Below the pieces are notes generated by a model. It was not told where the DNA came from. It made no database searches and saw only the letters and a program-made list of their open reading frames with translations. From Candidatus Omnitrophota bacterium (GTDB lineage Bacteria; Omnitrophota; Gorgyraeia; Gygaellales; Profunditerraquicolaceae), in NCBI GenBank assembly GCA_011620275.1, contig WOZK01000005.1, forward strand, positions 1 to 53,588: DNA of 53,588 nt. The letters are read 5' to 3'. Both the position numbers and the translations under genes were made by a program. Shown here in pieces: positions 19,601 to 28,714 of the stretch (its first letter is position 1; each line of letters opens with the position of its first letter).

Positions 19601-19934
19601 ATTCGCTTTCTCCTGAACGAAATATGCGGCGGGTTATAGCGACCTCGTCCTGGTCTATGGGAAGGAAACGCTGGGCATTGTCGAAAGTGAGGCTGACCTC
19701 GGCCATGCCGAGCGCCTCGCGTTTCTCTGTGCCGTTAAAGATGACGTCCTCCATGGCCGAGCCGCGCAACGCCTTGACGGACTGCTCGCCAAGCACCCAG
19801 CGGATGGAATCGAAGATATTGGACTTTCCGCATCCGTTTGGACCGACGACGGCGGTCACCCCGGGTTCGAAATAAAGAGTGGTCTTGTCGCAGAAGGATT
19901 TAAAACCGACGATCTCGAGCTTTTTGAAATACAT
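16620..19934 (-). CDS. smc: Chromosome segregation protein SMC
   Basis: [52 protein letters not shown]; long coiled coils and hinge; C-terminal [44 protein letters not shown]. Confidence 0.97.
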   Translation of the reverse strand: [1104 protein letters not shown]

Positions 19935-20085
19935 TGCCTCTCCGCAGGATTACAGATATGTTGCCGCCGATTTTATTATAGAGGAATTGATAGGGCTGTC
20001 AAGAAAGTAAAGAAGTCGAGACTATAAGAAAAACGAAGGTGAAGGACGTTTGTTTTTCTATTTCGTCCCTCGTCCTTCGTGCTTC

Positions 20086-21291
20086 CTATTTATTAAGCGC
20101 CTGCTTGAAGGCCTTGGTCAGGGACGGCACGACTTCCATCACGTCCCCGAGTATGCCGTAGGTGGCAATCTTGAAAATCGGAGCTTCCGGATCCTTGTTG
20201 ACGGCCACGATTATCTTCGACGACTGCATGCCCACCAGGTGCTGAATCTGTCCGGATATGCCGCAGGCGAAGTATATCTTCGGCGCCACGGTCCTGCCGG
20301 TCTGCCCCACCTGGTGCGAATAAGGCATCCAGCCGGCGTCAACCGCAGCTCTGGAGGACCCCACCGCCGCTCCCAGCACGTGCGCCAACTCTTCCAAAAC
20401 CTTGAAATTATCTTTCGCGCCCATACCGCGCCCTCCTGAGACGATAATGTCGGCCTCGGCGATGTTCACCAGCGACTCCACCTCATCGACTATGTCCAAC
20501 AGCCTGGTGCGCGAAGCGTAAAGCGAGGACGGAAAAGTCTCCCTGATCACTTTCCCCTTACGGTGCTTGTCCGGGGCCATCGGCTGCATCACCTTGTGCC
20601 TGACGGTGGACATCTGAGGCCTGTGGTTCGGGCTGATGATGGTAGCCATGATGTTCCCGCCGAAAGCCGGACGCGTCTGCAGGAGTATCTTCCTCTTCGG
20701 GTCGATATCCAGGCCGGTGCAATCGGCGGTCAAGCCGGCGTTCACCGTTATCGCCACGCGGGAAATCAAAGAACGCCCGATGGCGGTAGCGCCGCAAAAC
20801 ATTATCTCCGGCTTGTGTTTCTTTATCAACTCCACGAGTATATTGGTATAAGGCTCATCCTGGAAATTCGCCAGTTCCGGCGCCTCGACCAAATAGATGT
20901 TGTCCGCGCCGTGCCAGAATAATTCGTCCAGCTGGTCGTCCATCCCGTATCCGATAAGCACTCCGCTAACCTGACAGCCGAGCTTGCCGGCGAGTTCATG
21001 CGCTTTGCCGAGCAGTTCGTAGGCAACCGACTGTACCTTGCCTTTCTTTTGCTCGATGAAAACCCAGATCCCTTTATAATTCTCTATACCGGGCATAACG
21101 CAGCGTTCCTGCGTCTTCACCATCTCTATGGCCTTGAACTTGCAGGCGTCAACGCAGGCGCCGCAAAGCGTGCATTTGACGGCGTCAACTTCCGCCTTGC
21201 GCGAGGCGTTGATTTTTATCGCCCCGAACGGGCAGGTCTTCACGCATAAAGAACAGCCGGTACATTTATCCAGAATAATTTTGATAGCCAT
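20086..21291 (-). CDS. etfA: Electron transfer flavoprotein alpha subunit with N-terminal 2x[4Fe-4S] ferredoxin domain
   Basis: CTGCSLCVKTCPFGAI and CTLCGACVDACKFKAI, then EtfA with VSGGRGMGAKDNFKVLEELAHVLGAAVGSSRAAVDAGWMPYSHQVGQTGRTVAPKIYFACGISGQIQHLVGM. Confidence 0.95.
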   Translation of the reverse strand: MAIKIILDKCTGCSLCVKTCPFGAIKINASRKAEVDAVKCTLCGACVDACKFKAIEMVKTQERCVMPGIENYKGIWVFIEQKKGKVQSVAYELLGKAHELAGKLGCQVSGVLIGYGMDDQLDELFWHGADNIYLVEAPELANFQDEPYTNILVELIKKHKPEIMFCGATAIGRSLISRVAITVNAGLTADCTGLDIDPKRKILLQTRPAFGGNIMATIISPNHRPQMSTVRHKVMQPMAPDKHRKGKVIRETFPSSLYASRTRLLDIVDEVESLVNIAEADIIVSGGRGMGAKDNFKVLEELAHVLGAAVGSSRAAVDAGWMPYSHQVGQTGRTVAPKIYFACGISGQIQHLVGMQSSKIIVAVNKDPEAPIFKIATYGILGDVMEVVPSLTKAFKQALNK

Positions 21292-21293
21292 CT

Positions 21294-22076
21294 CTAATTG
21301 ACCTCGTCTTTAATAAGCCCCACAAGTTGTTTTGCTACCTCCGCGGTCTCCCCCTGGAGCATCTGGCCGCCCTGCCTCTGCGGAGGCGTGAATATCTTCA
21401 CCACCTGCGTCGGCGAGCCGCAAAGCCCGATCTTCGTGGTATCCAGATTGAGTTCTTTTTGCCCCAGCATGGTTATCTTGGCCGATTTGGCCCGCATCAT
21501 CCCTTTCAAAGACGGAATGCGCGGCTCGTTTATCTCCTTTACCACTGTAATCAGCGCCGGCAGCGGGGTTTCGATTATCTCGAAGCCTTCCTCCTGCATG
21601 CGTTCAACGCGCATCGACTTCTCGCCGGCTTCCTCTATTTTCTTGACGTAAGTAACCTGGGGAATGTCCAGGTGCGTGGCTATGCCCGGGCCGACCTGCG
21701 CGGTGTCTCCGTCCGAGGCCTGTTTGCCGCAGATGATCAAATCGAAAGCCCCCATCTTGCGTATCGCCCCGGCAAGCGTGTAACTGGTCGCCCAGGTGTC
21801 ACTGCCGGCAAAAGCGCGGTCGCACACCAGGACCCCATCGTCCGCACCCATGGAGATCGCTTCACGCAAAGCACATTCCGCCTGCGGCGGTCCCATAGTG
21901 ACGACGCTAATCTTGCCGCCGAAACGTTCTTTAAGCCTCACCGCTTCTTCTATGGCGTACATATCGAACGGATTGATAATGGATTTCACGCCGTCCCTGA
22001 TCAAAGTGTTGGTTTCCGGATTGATCCTTACTTCCGTAGTCTCAGGAACCTGTTTAATGCAAACGATTATGTTCAT
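21294..22076 (-). CDS. etfB: Electron transfer flavoprotein beta subunit
   Basis: NIIVCIKQVPETTEVRINPETNTLIRDGVKSIINPFDMYAIEEAVRLKE; LIICGKQASDGDTAQVGPGIATHL. Confidence 0.95.
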   Translation of the reverse strand: MNIIVCIKQVPETTEVRINPETNTLIRDGVKSIINPFDMYAIEEAVRLKERFGGKISVVTMGPPQAECALREAISMGADDGVLVCDRAFAGSDTWATSYTLAGAIRKMGAFDLIICGKQASDGDTAQVGPGIATHLDIPQVTYVKKIEEAGEKSMRVERMQEEGFEIIETPLPALITVVKEINEPRIPSLKGMMRAKSAKITMLGQKELNLDTTKIGLCGSPTQVVKIFTPPQRQGGQMLQGETAEVAKQLVGLIKDEVN

Positions 22077-22136
22077 TTTACGCTTTCCTTGATTGGCTGT
22101 TTTGACCCGGCTTTTACTATGTTAATTATCAACGCA

Positions 22137-23288
22137 CTATTTCGCCATATCCTTTATCAGTTGCAGCCCGATGATATTGCGCTGTATCTGGTTGGTGCCT
22201 TCGTAAATCTGCGTGATCTTGGCGTCGCGCATATACTTCTCGGCCGGATAGTCCTTCATATAGCCGTAGCCGCCGAGTATCTGGATGGCGTCGGTAGAAA
22301 CCTTCATCGCCACGTCCGAGGCGAAAAGCTTTGCCATCGCGGAATCCTTACCGACGTCCTTACACCCGGCGTCTATGGCTCGGGCGCAGGCATAGACCAG
22401 GGCTCGGGCCGCTTCCACTTCCGTGGCCATATCGGCAAGCATCCACTGTATCCCCTGAAAACTGGAGATAGGTTTGCCGAACTGCACGCGCTGGCGGGCG
22501 TATTTCGCGGCGCACTCCATCGCGCCCTGCGCGATGCCGAGCGCCTGCGCCGCCACTCCGGGCCTGGACATATCGAAAGTCTTCATGGTTACTATAAAAC
22601 CCATGCCTTCCTTTGCCAAAAGGTTCGCGGCCGGGACCTTGCAATCGTTGAATATCAATTCGCGGGTGGAAGAGGCGCGGATGCCGAGTTTCTCTTCCTT
22701 CTTGCCGAAAGTGAAACCGGGTGTGCCTTTCTCCACGATGAATGCCGAAGCACCCCTGGCGCCTTTGTTCTTATCGGTCATCGCCACCACGGTATAAGTC
22801 TCCGCGTCACCGCCGTTGGTAATAAAATGCTTCATACCGTTAAGAATGTAATAATCCCCCTTCTTAACGGCCGTGGTCTTGATCGAGGCGGCGTCGGAGC
22901 CGGCTTCCGGCTCCGTCAGGCCGAACGCGGCTATCTTCTTTCCCTTTGCCAGGTCCGGAAGGTATTTCTTTTTCTGCTGGTCGTTGCCGAAAAGAACGAT
23001 CGGGAACGTTCCCAGCGCGGAAGCCGCGTAGCAGACGGCGATACCGCCGCAGGCGCGCGAAAACTCCTCGGTGGCCAGGCAGAGGTTAAGCACGTTGACC
23101 CCCATACCGCCGTATTCTTCCGGGATAAACAACCCGAACATGTCGGATTCACCGGCAACCTTCATCACTTCCCAGGGAAATTCCTCGGTCAAATCGTATT
23201 TGGCGGCTACCGGGCGGATCTTCTCCTCAGCGATCTTGTGCGCCAATTCCTTTATCATTTTCTGTTCTTCCGTAAGTAAATAATCCAT
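22137..23288 (-). CDS. Acyl-CoA dehydrogenase
   Basis: AAFGLTEPEAGSDAASIKTTAVKKGDYYILNGMKHFITNGG; RVQFGKPISSFQGIQWMLADMATEVEAAR; QILGGYGYMKDYPAEKYMRDAKITQIYEGTNQIQRNII. Confidence 0.95.
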   Translation of the reverse strand: MDYLLTEEQKMIKELAHKIAEEKIRPVAAKYDLTEEFPWEVMKVAGESDMFGLFIPEEYGGMGVNVLNLCLATEEFSRACGGIAVCYAASALGTFPIVLFGNDQQKKKYLPDLAKGKKIAAFGLTEPEAGSDAASIKTTAVKKGDYYILNGMKHFITNGGDAETYTVVAMTDKNKGARGASAFIVEKGTPGFTFGKKEEKLGIRASSTRELIFNDCKVPAANLLAKEGMGFIVTMKTFDMSRPGVAAQALGIAQGAMECAAKYARQRVQFGKPISSFQGIQWMLADMATEVEAARALVYACARAIDAGCKDVGKDSAMAKLFASDVAMKVSTDAIQILGGYGYMKDYPAEKYMRDAKITQIYEGTNQIQRNIIGLQLIKDMAK

Positions 23289-23360
23289 TTTATGACCTCT
23301 CTTCTTTGATTACAGGTTCATTCCTTGTGCGGGATACTACCTGCCATGCCGCGCATTATA

Positions 23361-23849
23361 TTACAATTTCTTCAAAAGCGCAACTTCTTTGCAATCGGGG
23401 AACTTCGGACAGTGGATACATTCCGCCCATATCTTGTGCGGCAGTTTTGAATGCGCGATCCTGCGGAACCCCATCTTTTGGAAAAACCCCGGCTGGTAGG
23501 TGAGCGCGAAAACGCTATCCGCACCCATATCCGCGGCATCCTTCATACAATTCTCCACCAGCTGCCTGCCTATCCCTTTCTTCCAATGCCCGCGTTCCAC
23601 AGCCAGGGACTTAACCTCTGCCAATTCCTCCCAGCAGAAATGCAGGGCGCAGCATCCGATGATCCTGTCTCCCCGCTCATAGACCCAGAAATCCCTGATG
23701 TTCTCATAGAGCTCGTTCAGCGCGCGCGGAAGCATCAAATCCTGACGCGCGAATCTGTTGATCAACAGCTGTATCGGCTTGATATCCTTGATACAGGCCT
23801 TCCGGATCACTCCCTGCCGTGAAACCGTTTTAGTCCTATCGGTCTGCAT
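23361..23849 (-). CDS. GNAT family N-acetyltransferase (ArgA-like)
   Basis: AELAEVKSLAVERGHWKKGIGRQLVENCMKDAADMGADSVFALTYQPGFFQKMGFRRIAHSKLPHKIWAECIHCPKFPDC. Confidence 0.85.
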   Translation of the reverse strand: MQTDRTKTVSRQGVIRKACIKDIKPIQLLINRFARQDLMLPRALNELYENIRDFWVYERGDRIIGCCALHFCWEELAEVKSLAVERGHWKKGIGRQLVENCMKDAADMGADSVFALTYQPGFFQKMGFRRIAHSKLPHKIWAECIHCPKFPDCKEVALLKKL

Positions 23850-23850
23850 T

Positions 23851-25077
23851 TTATTTTATCTCCGTGCCTTTCGCCACCACCACAATCCCGTTATCCGTCA
23901 CGAAAAACCTTTTTCTGTCCTCTTGCGCGTCGTAACCGATGACCATCCCCTGGGGGATAGCCACGTCCTTATCTATGATGGCGTTCTTTATCTTTGCGTA
24001 TCTGCCGACGTTGACACCTTCCATAAGGATCGAATCGGATATTTGAGAATAACTGTTGACGCGTACATGGGGAGCAAGCACGCTGCGCTGGACGCGGCCG
24101 CCGCTGACGATACAGCCGCCGGAAACCAGCGAATCCAGCACCAGCCCCACCCTACCGGTTATCTCCTCTCCGGCGAATACAGTCTTGGCCGGCGGGCACT
24201 GCTCCTGATAGGTCCGCAGCGGCCATTCCTTGTCGTAAAGGTTGAAAACCGGGTCAACCTGCACCAGATCGAGATTAGCCTCGTAATACGCGGATATCGT
24301 CCCTATATCCCTCCAGTACGCCGGACAGCCGCCTTTCTTGTCGAGAAAATTATACGCGGATATCCGCATCCCCTTGCGGATCATGCGCGGGATGATATCT
24401 TTGCCGAAATCGTGGCTGGAATCCTTTCTTCGAGAGTCGTCCTGCAGTTCCTGAAGCAGGACTTTGCTGTTGAAGACGTATATACCCATAGAGGCGTATA
24501 TCGTGTCCGGCTTGCCGGGAATAGTCTTGGGTACAGCGGGCTTCTCTTCAAAACCCGTGACCAGACAATCGCCGTCCACCTGCACCACGCCCAGGCTGCG
24601 GCTGTTTTCCTTAGGCACCTCTACCACGCCGACCGTGAGATCGGCCTCGGTGTCGCGGTGGTAATCTATCATCGAATAATAATTCATCCTGTAAATGTGA
24701 TCGCCGGAAAGTATCAGCACCTCATCCGGCTTATCCATATCCAAAGCGTACATATTCTGAAAGATCGCGTCCGCCGTCCCCAGATACCATGTTTCCCCCA
24801 CCCTCTGTTGGGCCGGGAGCATCTCGATATACTCGCCCAGTTCGCTGGCAAGGATGTTCCAACCAAGACGGATATGCCTGTGTAGAGAAGCGGATTTATA
24901 TTGCGTAAGGATGTAAACGCGGCGCAAACCGGAGTTTATGCAGTTGCTCAAGGAAAAATCTATGATGCGGTATATCCCGCCGAACGGCACCGCCGGTTTG
25001 GTGCGGTCCTTAGTCAAAGGCCAAAGGCGTTCGCCCTTGCCGCCTGCCATAATAAAAGTAAGCACCCTGCGCATCAT
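23851..25077 (-). CDS. glgC: Glucose-1-phosphate adenylyltransferase
   Basis: IMAGGKGERLWPLTKDRTKPAVPFGGIYRIIDFSLSNCINSGLRRVYILTQYKSASLHRHI; LILSGDHIYRMNY. Confidence 0.96.
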   Translation of the reverse strand: MMRRVLTFIMAGGKGERLWPLTKDRTKPAVPFGGIYRIIDFSLSNCINSGLRRVYILTQYKSASLHRHIRLGWNILASELGEYIEMLPAQQRVGETWYLGTADAIFQNMYALDMDKPDEVLILSGDHIYRMNYYSMIDYHRDTEADLTVGVVEVPKENSRSLGVVQVDGDCLVTGFEEKPAVPKTIPGKPDTIYASMGIYVFNSKVLLQELQDDSRRKDSSHDFGKDIIPRMIRKGMRISAYNFLDKKGGCPAYWRDIGTISAYYEANLDLVQVDPVFNLYDKEWPLRTYQEQCPPAKTVFAGEEITGRVGLVLDSLVSGGCIVSGGRVQRSVLAPHVRVNSYSQISDSILMEGVNVGRYAKIKNAIIDKDVAIPQGMVIGYDAQEDRKRFFVTDNGIVVVAKGTEIK

Positions 25078-25673
25078 GGAAAGAGCACCCCGGTCACCCC
25101 GCGCCTGACCATCATCACCCCGATGGCGGCAAGTAGAATATACATTATCTTGGAAAAGGCGCGCGTGCCGCCTTCACCGAAAAACTTGATCAAGAAATCG
25201 GCTTTCTTAAGCGTAAACCAGACAATCAGCATATTCAACGCCAGCGATACCATGCTCGGGACTATCCCATAGCTGTCCAGCATAATTAAAGTAGTAGTTA
25301 ACACCGCCGGCCCGGTGATCAACGGCATTCCGAGAGGGAAAATCCCCACGTCCTTTTCTTTCTCCCCGTATAAAGGCATCTTCGAGGCCCCCGGGAACAA
25401 CAGGCGCAGGGAGATCACGAAAAGAAGCAGGCCTCCGGCGATCTGGAAATCGGAGATGGTGATTCCCAGGAAACGCAGCACCAGTTTGCCGATCAGCATA
25501 AAAAGCACGGCAACCACGGAGGCGGTGCGCACTGATTCGGTAACAACGCGTTCTCTCGCCTTAATCCCCAGGTTATTCACCAGGGAAATGAACAAAGGAA
25601 TATTACCGATGGCGTCAACGGCCACGAACAGCGGTATAAAAGCAAGAAAAAACGGCTCCAGCGCCTTGAACAT
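25074..25673 (-). CDS. MarC family membrane protein
   Basis: FIPLFVAVDAIGNIPLFISLVNNLG...FLGITISDFQIAGGLLLFVISLRLL...PLGMPLITGPAVLTTTLIM...ILLAAIGVMMVRRGV. Confidence 0.92.
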   Translation of the reverse strand: MFKALEPFFLAFIPLFVAVDAIGNIPLFISLVNNLGIKARERVVTESVRTASVVAVLFMLIGKLVLRFLGITISDFQIAGGLLLFVISLRLLFPGASKMPLYGEKEKDVGIFPLGMPLITGPAVLTTTLIMLDSYGIVPSMVSLALNMLIVWFTLKKADFLIKFFGEGGTRAFSKIMYILLAAIGVMMVRRGVTGVLFP

Positions 25674-25810
25674 AAACCCCTCTCAGGTTTAATCGTAGAG
25701 ACTATATTGAAGGACTTTCTGAGCGGATTCGACTCGTTTCACTCGCTCATCGCCAGACTATTCTAAAACCCTTATATAACTTCTTGTCGAAGGATTGTTT
25801 TAAATTAACA

Positions 25811-25842
25811 CAAAAACGCCTCTCCCGCAAGGGAAAAGGCGT
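25811..25842 (-). terminator. Putative Rho-independent terminator on the minus strand
   Basis: Minus strand reads ACGCCTTTTCCC-TTGC-GGGAGAGGCGT-TTTTG: GC-rich stem followed by a T run. Confidence 0.5.
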
Positions 25843-25896
25843 AAAACAGGAAAAGGCGTAAAAGCAGGTTCTGAGTTCTCGGTTCTAAAAAATAAT

Positions 25897-26646
25897 CCGG
25901 GGGCTTATGTATACCTTACATCTTCCTTATCATCGGTATATCGCACGCTGAAAGCCCAAAATATGGTTAAACCGAGAAAATCCTGGCACAGAAATATGCC
26001 CTACATCAATGCACATTCGCTCATGGATGAAGGATTCTCGCTTCTCTGCTATGACGGCACCCAGTTTAGAACCGATACCGGCGTCATTGTTTGGGCTATT
26101 CCGGTAATGATCCTGCCCCAAAGGTACCTGTTACATATAGGACACTTCATAAACGGAATATCCGCGGCTGACCTTACGCAGACAATCAAAGAAGCTTATG
26201 CTCTTCTGCCGGAACACCTCTCCGCAAAAGTGCTTGCACATTCAGACAGAGGCTCGGCAATGAAGGCTTCGTCCACTAAACGGGTTATCAAAGAACTACT
26301 TGGAGCACCGATTCATTTTGGCCGGCCGCATACCCCGGATGATCAAGCATGGATTGAAGCTTTTATCAAAACGCTCAAATACCATAGGGAAGCCCCGCAA
26401 TCATTCAAGCTGGTTGATGATATCCTTCAGTGGCTCAACCGCTTCCCCGATATCTACAACAACGACCCGCACAGCTCCTTAAGCTACGTTACCCCGCTTC
26501 AGGCGCTATCAGGCCTAAAGGAGGTGATTTTACACCAACGAAAACAAAATCTTGAAGTAGCCCGTATGCTACGGTATACTACCTGGAAGTCAAGCCGTTC
26601 TACATTACTTCCAGCAGCTTTAGAAGTAATTATGCAACCGGTTTGA
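25897..26646 (+). pseudogene. 5'-truncated transposase with DDE integrase core (IS3/IS481-like)
   Basis: DDE core retained (YDGTQF, HSDRGSAM, QAWIEAFIKTLKYHRE). Same frame is open upstream of the ATG (VYRTLKAQNMVKPRKSW), but the N-terminal HTH/OrfA part is absent. Confidence 0.75.
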
Positions 26647-26648
26647 GG

Positions 26649-26960
26649 TCAAACTCGCTGAAAAATTCCGGCTATTAAATCAAAATGACAATACCTACAT
26701 ACTATCGCTCCAGCCTGTATTTCCTCTGCGCAGAAAGGACATTTCTTTGTCACCGCCTTTTTCTCTTCTACTGACAGGTTGAGTTGTTCTTTTACTACAT
26801 CAACCTTCTTCTCTATTCTCATTGCAATTTCGATAGAAGTTACAACTAACCCCTGCTCTTGTAGCTTCTTTACAGCATCATTTTCGTCTACGGCTTCAAT
26901 CAATCCGTCTTTGCTTTTACCTTCTTCATCTCTTGCGCGATATTTAAAGAGCATAATCAT
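26649..26960 (-). CDS. Short protein: GspF/PilC N-terminal-like segment fused to a zinc ribbon
   Basis: FKYRARDEEGKSKDGLIEAVDENDAVKKLQEQGLVVTSIE resembles the GspF/PilC N-terminus; C-terminal CPFCAEEIQAGAIVCRYCHFDL is a zinc ribbon. Confidence 0.6.
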   Translation of the reverse strand: MIMLFKYRARDEEGKSKDGLIEAVDENDAVKKLQEQGLVVTSIEIAMRIEKKVDVVKEQLNLSVEEKKAVTKKCPFCAEEIQAGAIVCRYCHFDLIAGIFQRV

Positions 26961-27105
26961 ACAGTCCGTTTAGGTAGAAACTTATTATAAATGCCTCTTT
27001 TACTTATTAAGAAAAACTCGGCATAACAAATTACCAACACTAAAATAATTAGCATCTTCTTTGTCAACTATCCTCCCCTGAGCCACTCGCAAATAAATAT
27101 AAGCC

Positions 27106-28602
27106 TTATTTCCAAACTTCCCTCGATATAACGGTTGCAAGATTCTCAGCCAGGAGACGATTCCCCTTGGAAGTACAATGTCCAAAATCACCAGCGAATA
27201 AATCTGCGAAGTAATTAGTGTATCCTCCTTTTTTTACGCTATCCTTGAATATCTCTTCATTATCGACAAAAACAACTTCTGGATATTCGGCAAGAATATT
27301 CTTCAGTGGCATAATTGATCTCATCGGGTATTGCATACAAATGTACTTTACGGCATTTTTCCTCAAGGTTATCGCAACCTTCCTGTAATTAGTAACTGTG
27401 GTTGACAAATAGAACTTTTCCCTTGCTTCATTGGCTTCTTTAAAATATCTTGACGCCTCAAGTAAGTTACCTAACGAATTGTACGTCATAGCCAATCCGC
27501 CACATGCTCTGTCATTTTTGGGATTTTCCGCTATACCTCTTGCATATATTTCTGCCGCTTGACTATATTTATTCTGATGTAAATAACATTGCCCCAAATC
27601 CACATAAGCTTTATTGTTTTTAGGGTTTATTTCTATGACTTTCAAGAACATACGTTCCGCCTGCGCATACTTTTTTTGGTTAAGATAGATAAAGCCCAAT
27701 GCGTTATACGCGGTGTCTTCGTCAGGGCGTATTTTTATAGCGTCTTCTTCCGTCAGAACTGCCTGATCGAATTTTCCCAATATTACTAAATCCCAACCTA
27801 GGTTTACGTGAAAATAGTAATTTTGTGGATCTATTTTAATTAACTTTCTATATACCGCCTCTAACTCTTTATATTTGCCGCGACTTAAATAAGAATCACG
27901 TAGCTTAACATATTTATCAATCAAGAGGGAGTTTTCCTTACTATCAGTAGATACCCCTCCCGCGCGCGTCTTTACAAACTGGGCACTAAAAGCATTAGGA
28001 TTATTTGGGGGATCCCTAAGTGACAAGGAATCCGCTTGATTCAAGTTGACAGTAGTACTGTCAGCGATATCACCTCGTTTCTCAAAAAGACTATAAATAC
28101 GTTTTGCTAAAATCCTTACAGCTTTTACTATTTTAAAATTATCGATAAAAGTACGATTGGGAGTTTTTAGCTTCACTAACGACTGATTATACTCTTGATC
28201 CTGATCATTAATCCCCATCATGGTAATTACCATATCGGGACGATATTTGTCTAAATAACCTTCGATTTGTTCAGATATAAATTTAGTTGATGTTCCAGGG
28301 ACTCCCTTATTAATAACACTGAATTTTATTCCTAGGTCATACGAGTTGAGAATTGTTTCAAGTTGTGAAGGATAAGATTCATTGCCGCCATATGCTGTAG
28401 TGGATTCTCCCAGACATAGAATACGATAAGCGCCTTGTTGTTTTATGGAAATCAGATTACGGCGTTCTTGCACCGATAAAAATATGACTCCGTATAGATA
28501 TAAAACTGATTCCAAAATAACAAAAGACAACAATATCCCAAAGAATACAAGTAAAACTTTTCTAAAACTGGTATTTTTGTTTTTCTCAGAAATCTTCATC
28601 AC
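27106..28602 (-). CDS. Membrane-anchored SGNH/GDSL-like hydrolase with TPR repeats inserted in the catalytic domain
   Basis: N-terminal TM; ILCLGESTTAYGG (block I), TMMGINDQDQ (block III), several TPRs (AYNALGFIYLNQKKYAQAERMFLKVIEINPKNNKAYVDLGQCYLHQNKYSQAAEIYARGI), then GDFGHCTSKGNRLLAENLA (D-x-x-H block). Confidence 0.8.
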   Translation of the reverse strand: MMKISEKNKNTSFRKVLLVFFGILLSFVILESVLYLYGVIFLSVQERRNLISIKQQGAYRILCLGESTTAYGGNESYPSQLETILNSYDLGIKFSVINKGVPGTSTKFISEQIEGYLDKYRPDMVITMMGINDQDQEYNQSLVKLKTPNRTFIDNFKIVKAVRILAKRIYSLFEKRGDIADSTTVNLNQADSLSLRDPPNNPNAFSAQFVKTRAGGVSTDSKENSLLIDKYVKLRDSYLSRGKYKELEAVYRKLIKIDPQNYYFHVNLGWDLVILGKFDQAVLTEEDAIKIRPDEDTAYNALGFIYLNQKKYAQAERMFLKVIEINPKNNKAYVDLGQCYLHQNKYSQAAEIYARGIAENPKNDRACGGLAMTYNSLGNLLEASRYFKEANEAREKFYLSTTVTNYRKVAITLRKNAVKYICMQYPMRSIMPLKNILAEYPEVVFVDNEEIFKDSVKKGGYTNYFADLFAGDFGHCTSKGNRLLAENLATVISREVWK

Positions 28603-28714
28603 AGAATGAATTTAACCGACGACTCAATGCCGATTCATAACTATTGTCAGTGTTTGCATCTCCATTTTTACCGCACCTTTAACCGCAGTGGCCTATTCAG
28701 AAAACTCCTCTTTG

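Noticed and set aside
21327-23279. 650-aa plus-strand ORF antisense to etfB and the acyl-CoA dehydrogenase gene
   Set aside because: No recognisable domain. Both minus-strand genes have clear family motifs; the long antisense frame is likely a by-product of codon bias in GC-rich DNA.
23758-24885. 375-aa plus-strand ORF antisense to glgC
   Set aside because: No family motifs; glgC is well supported.
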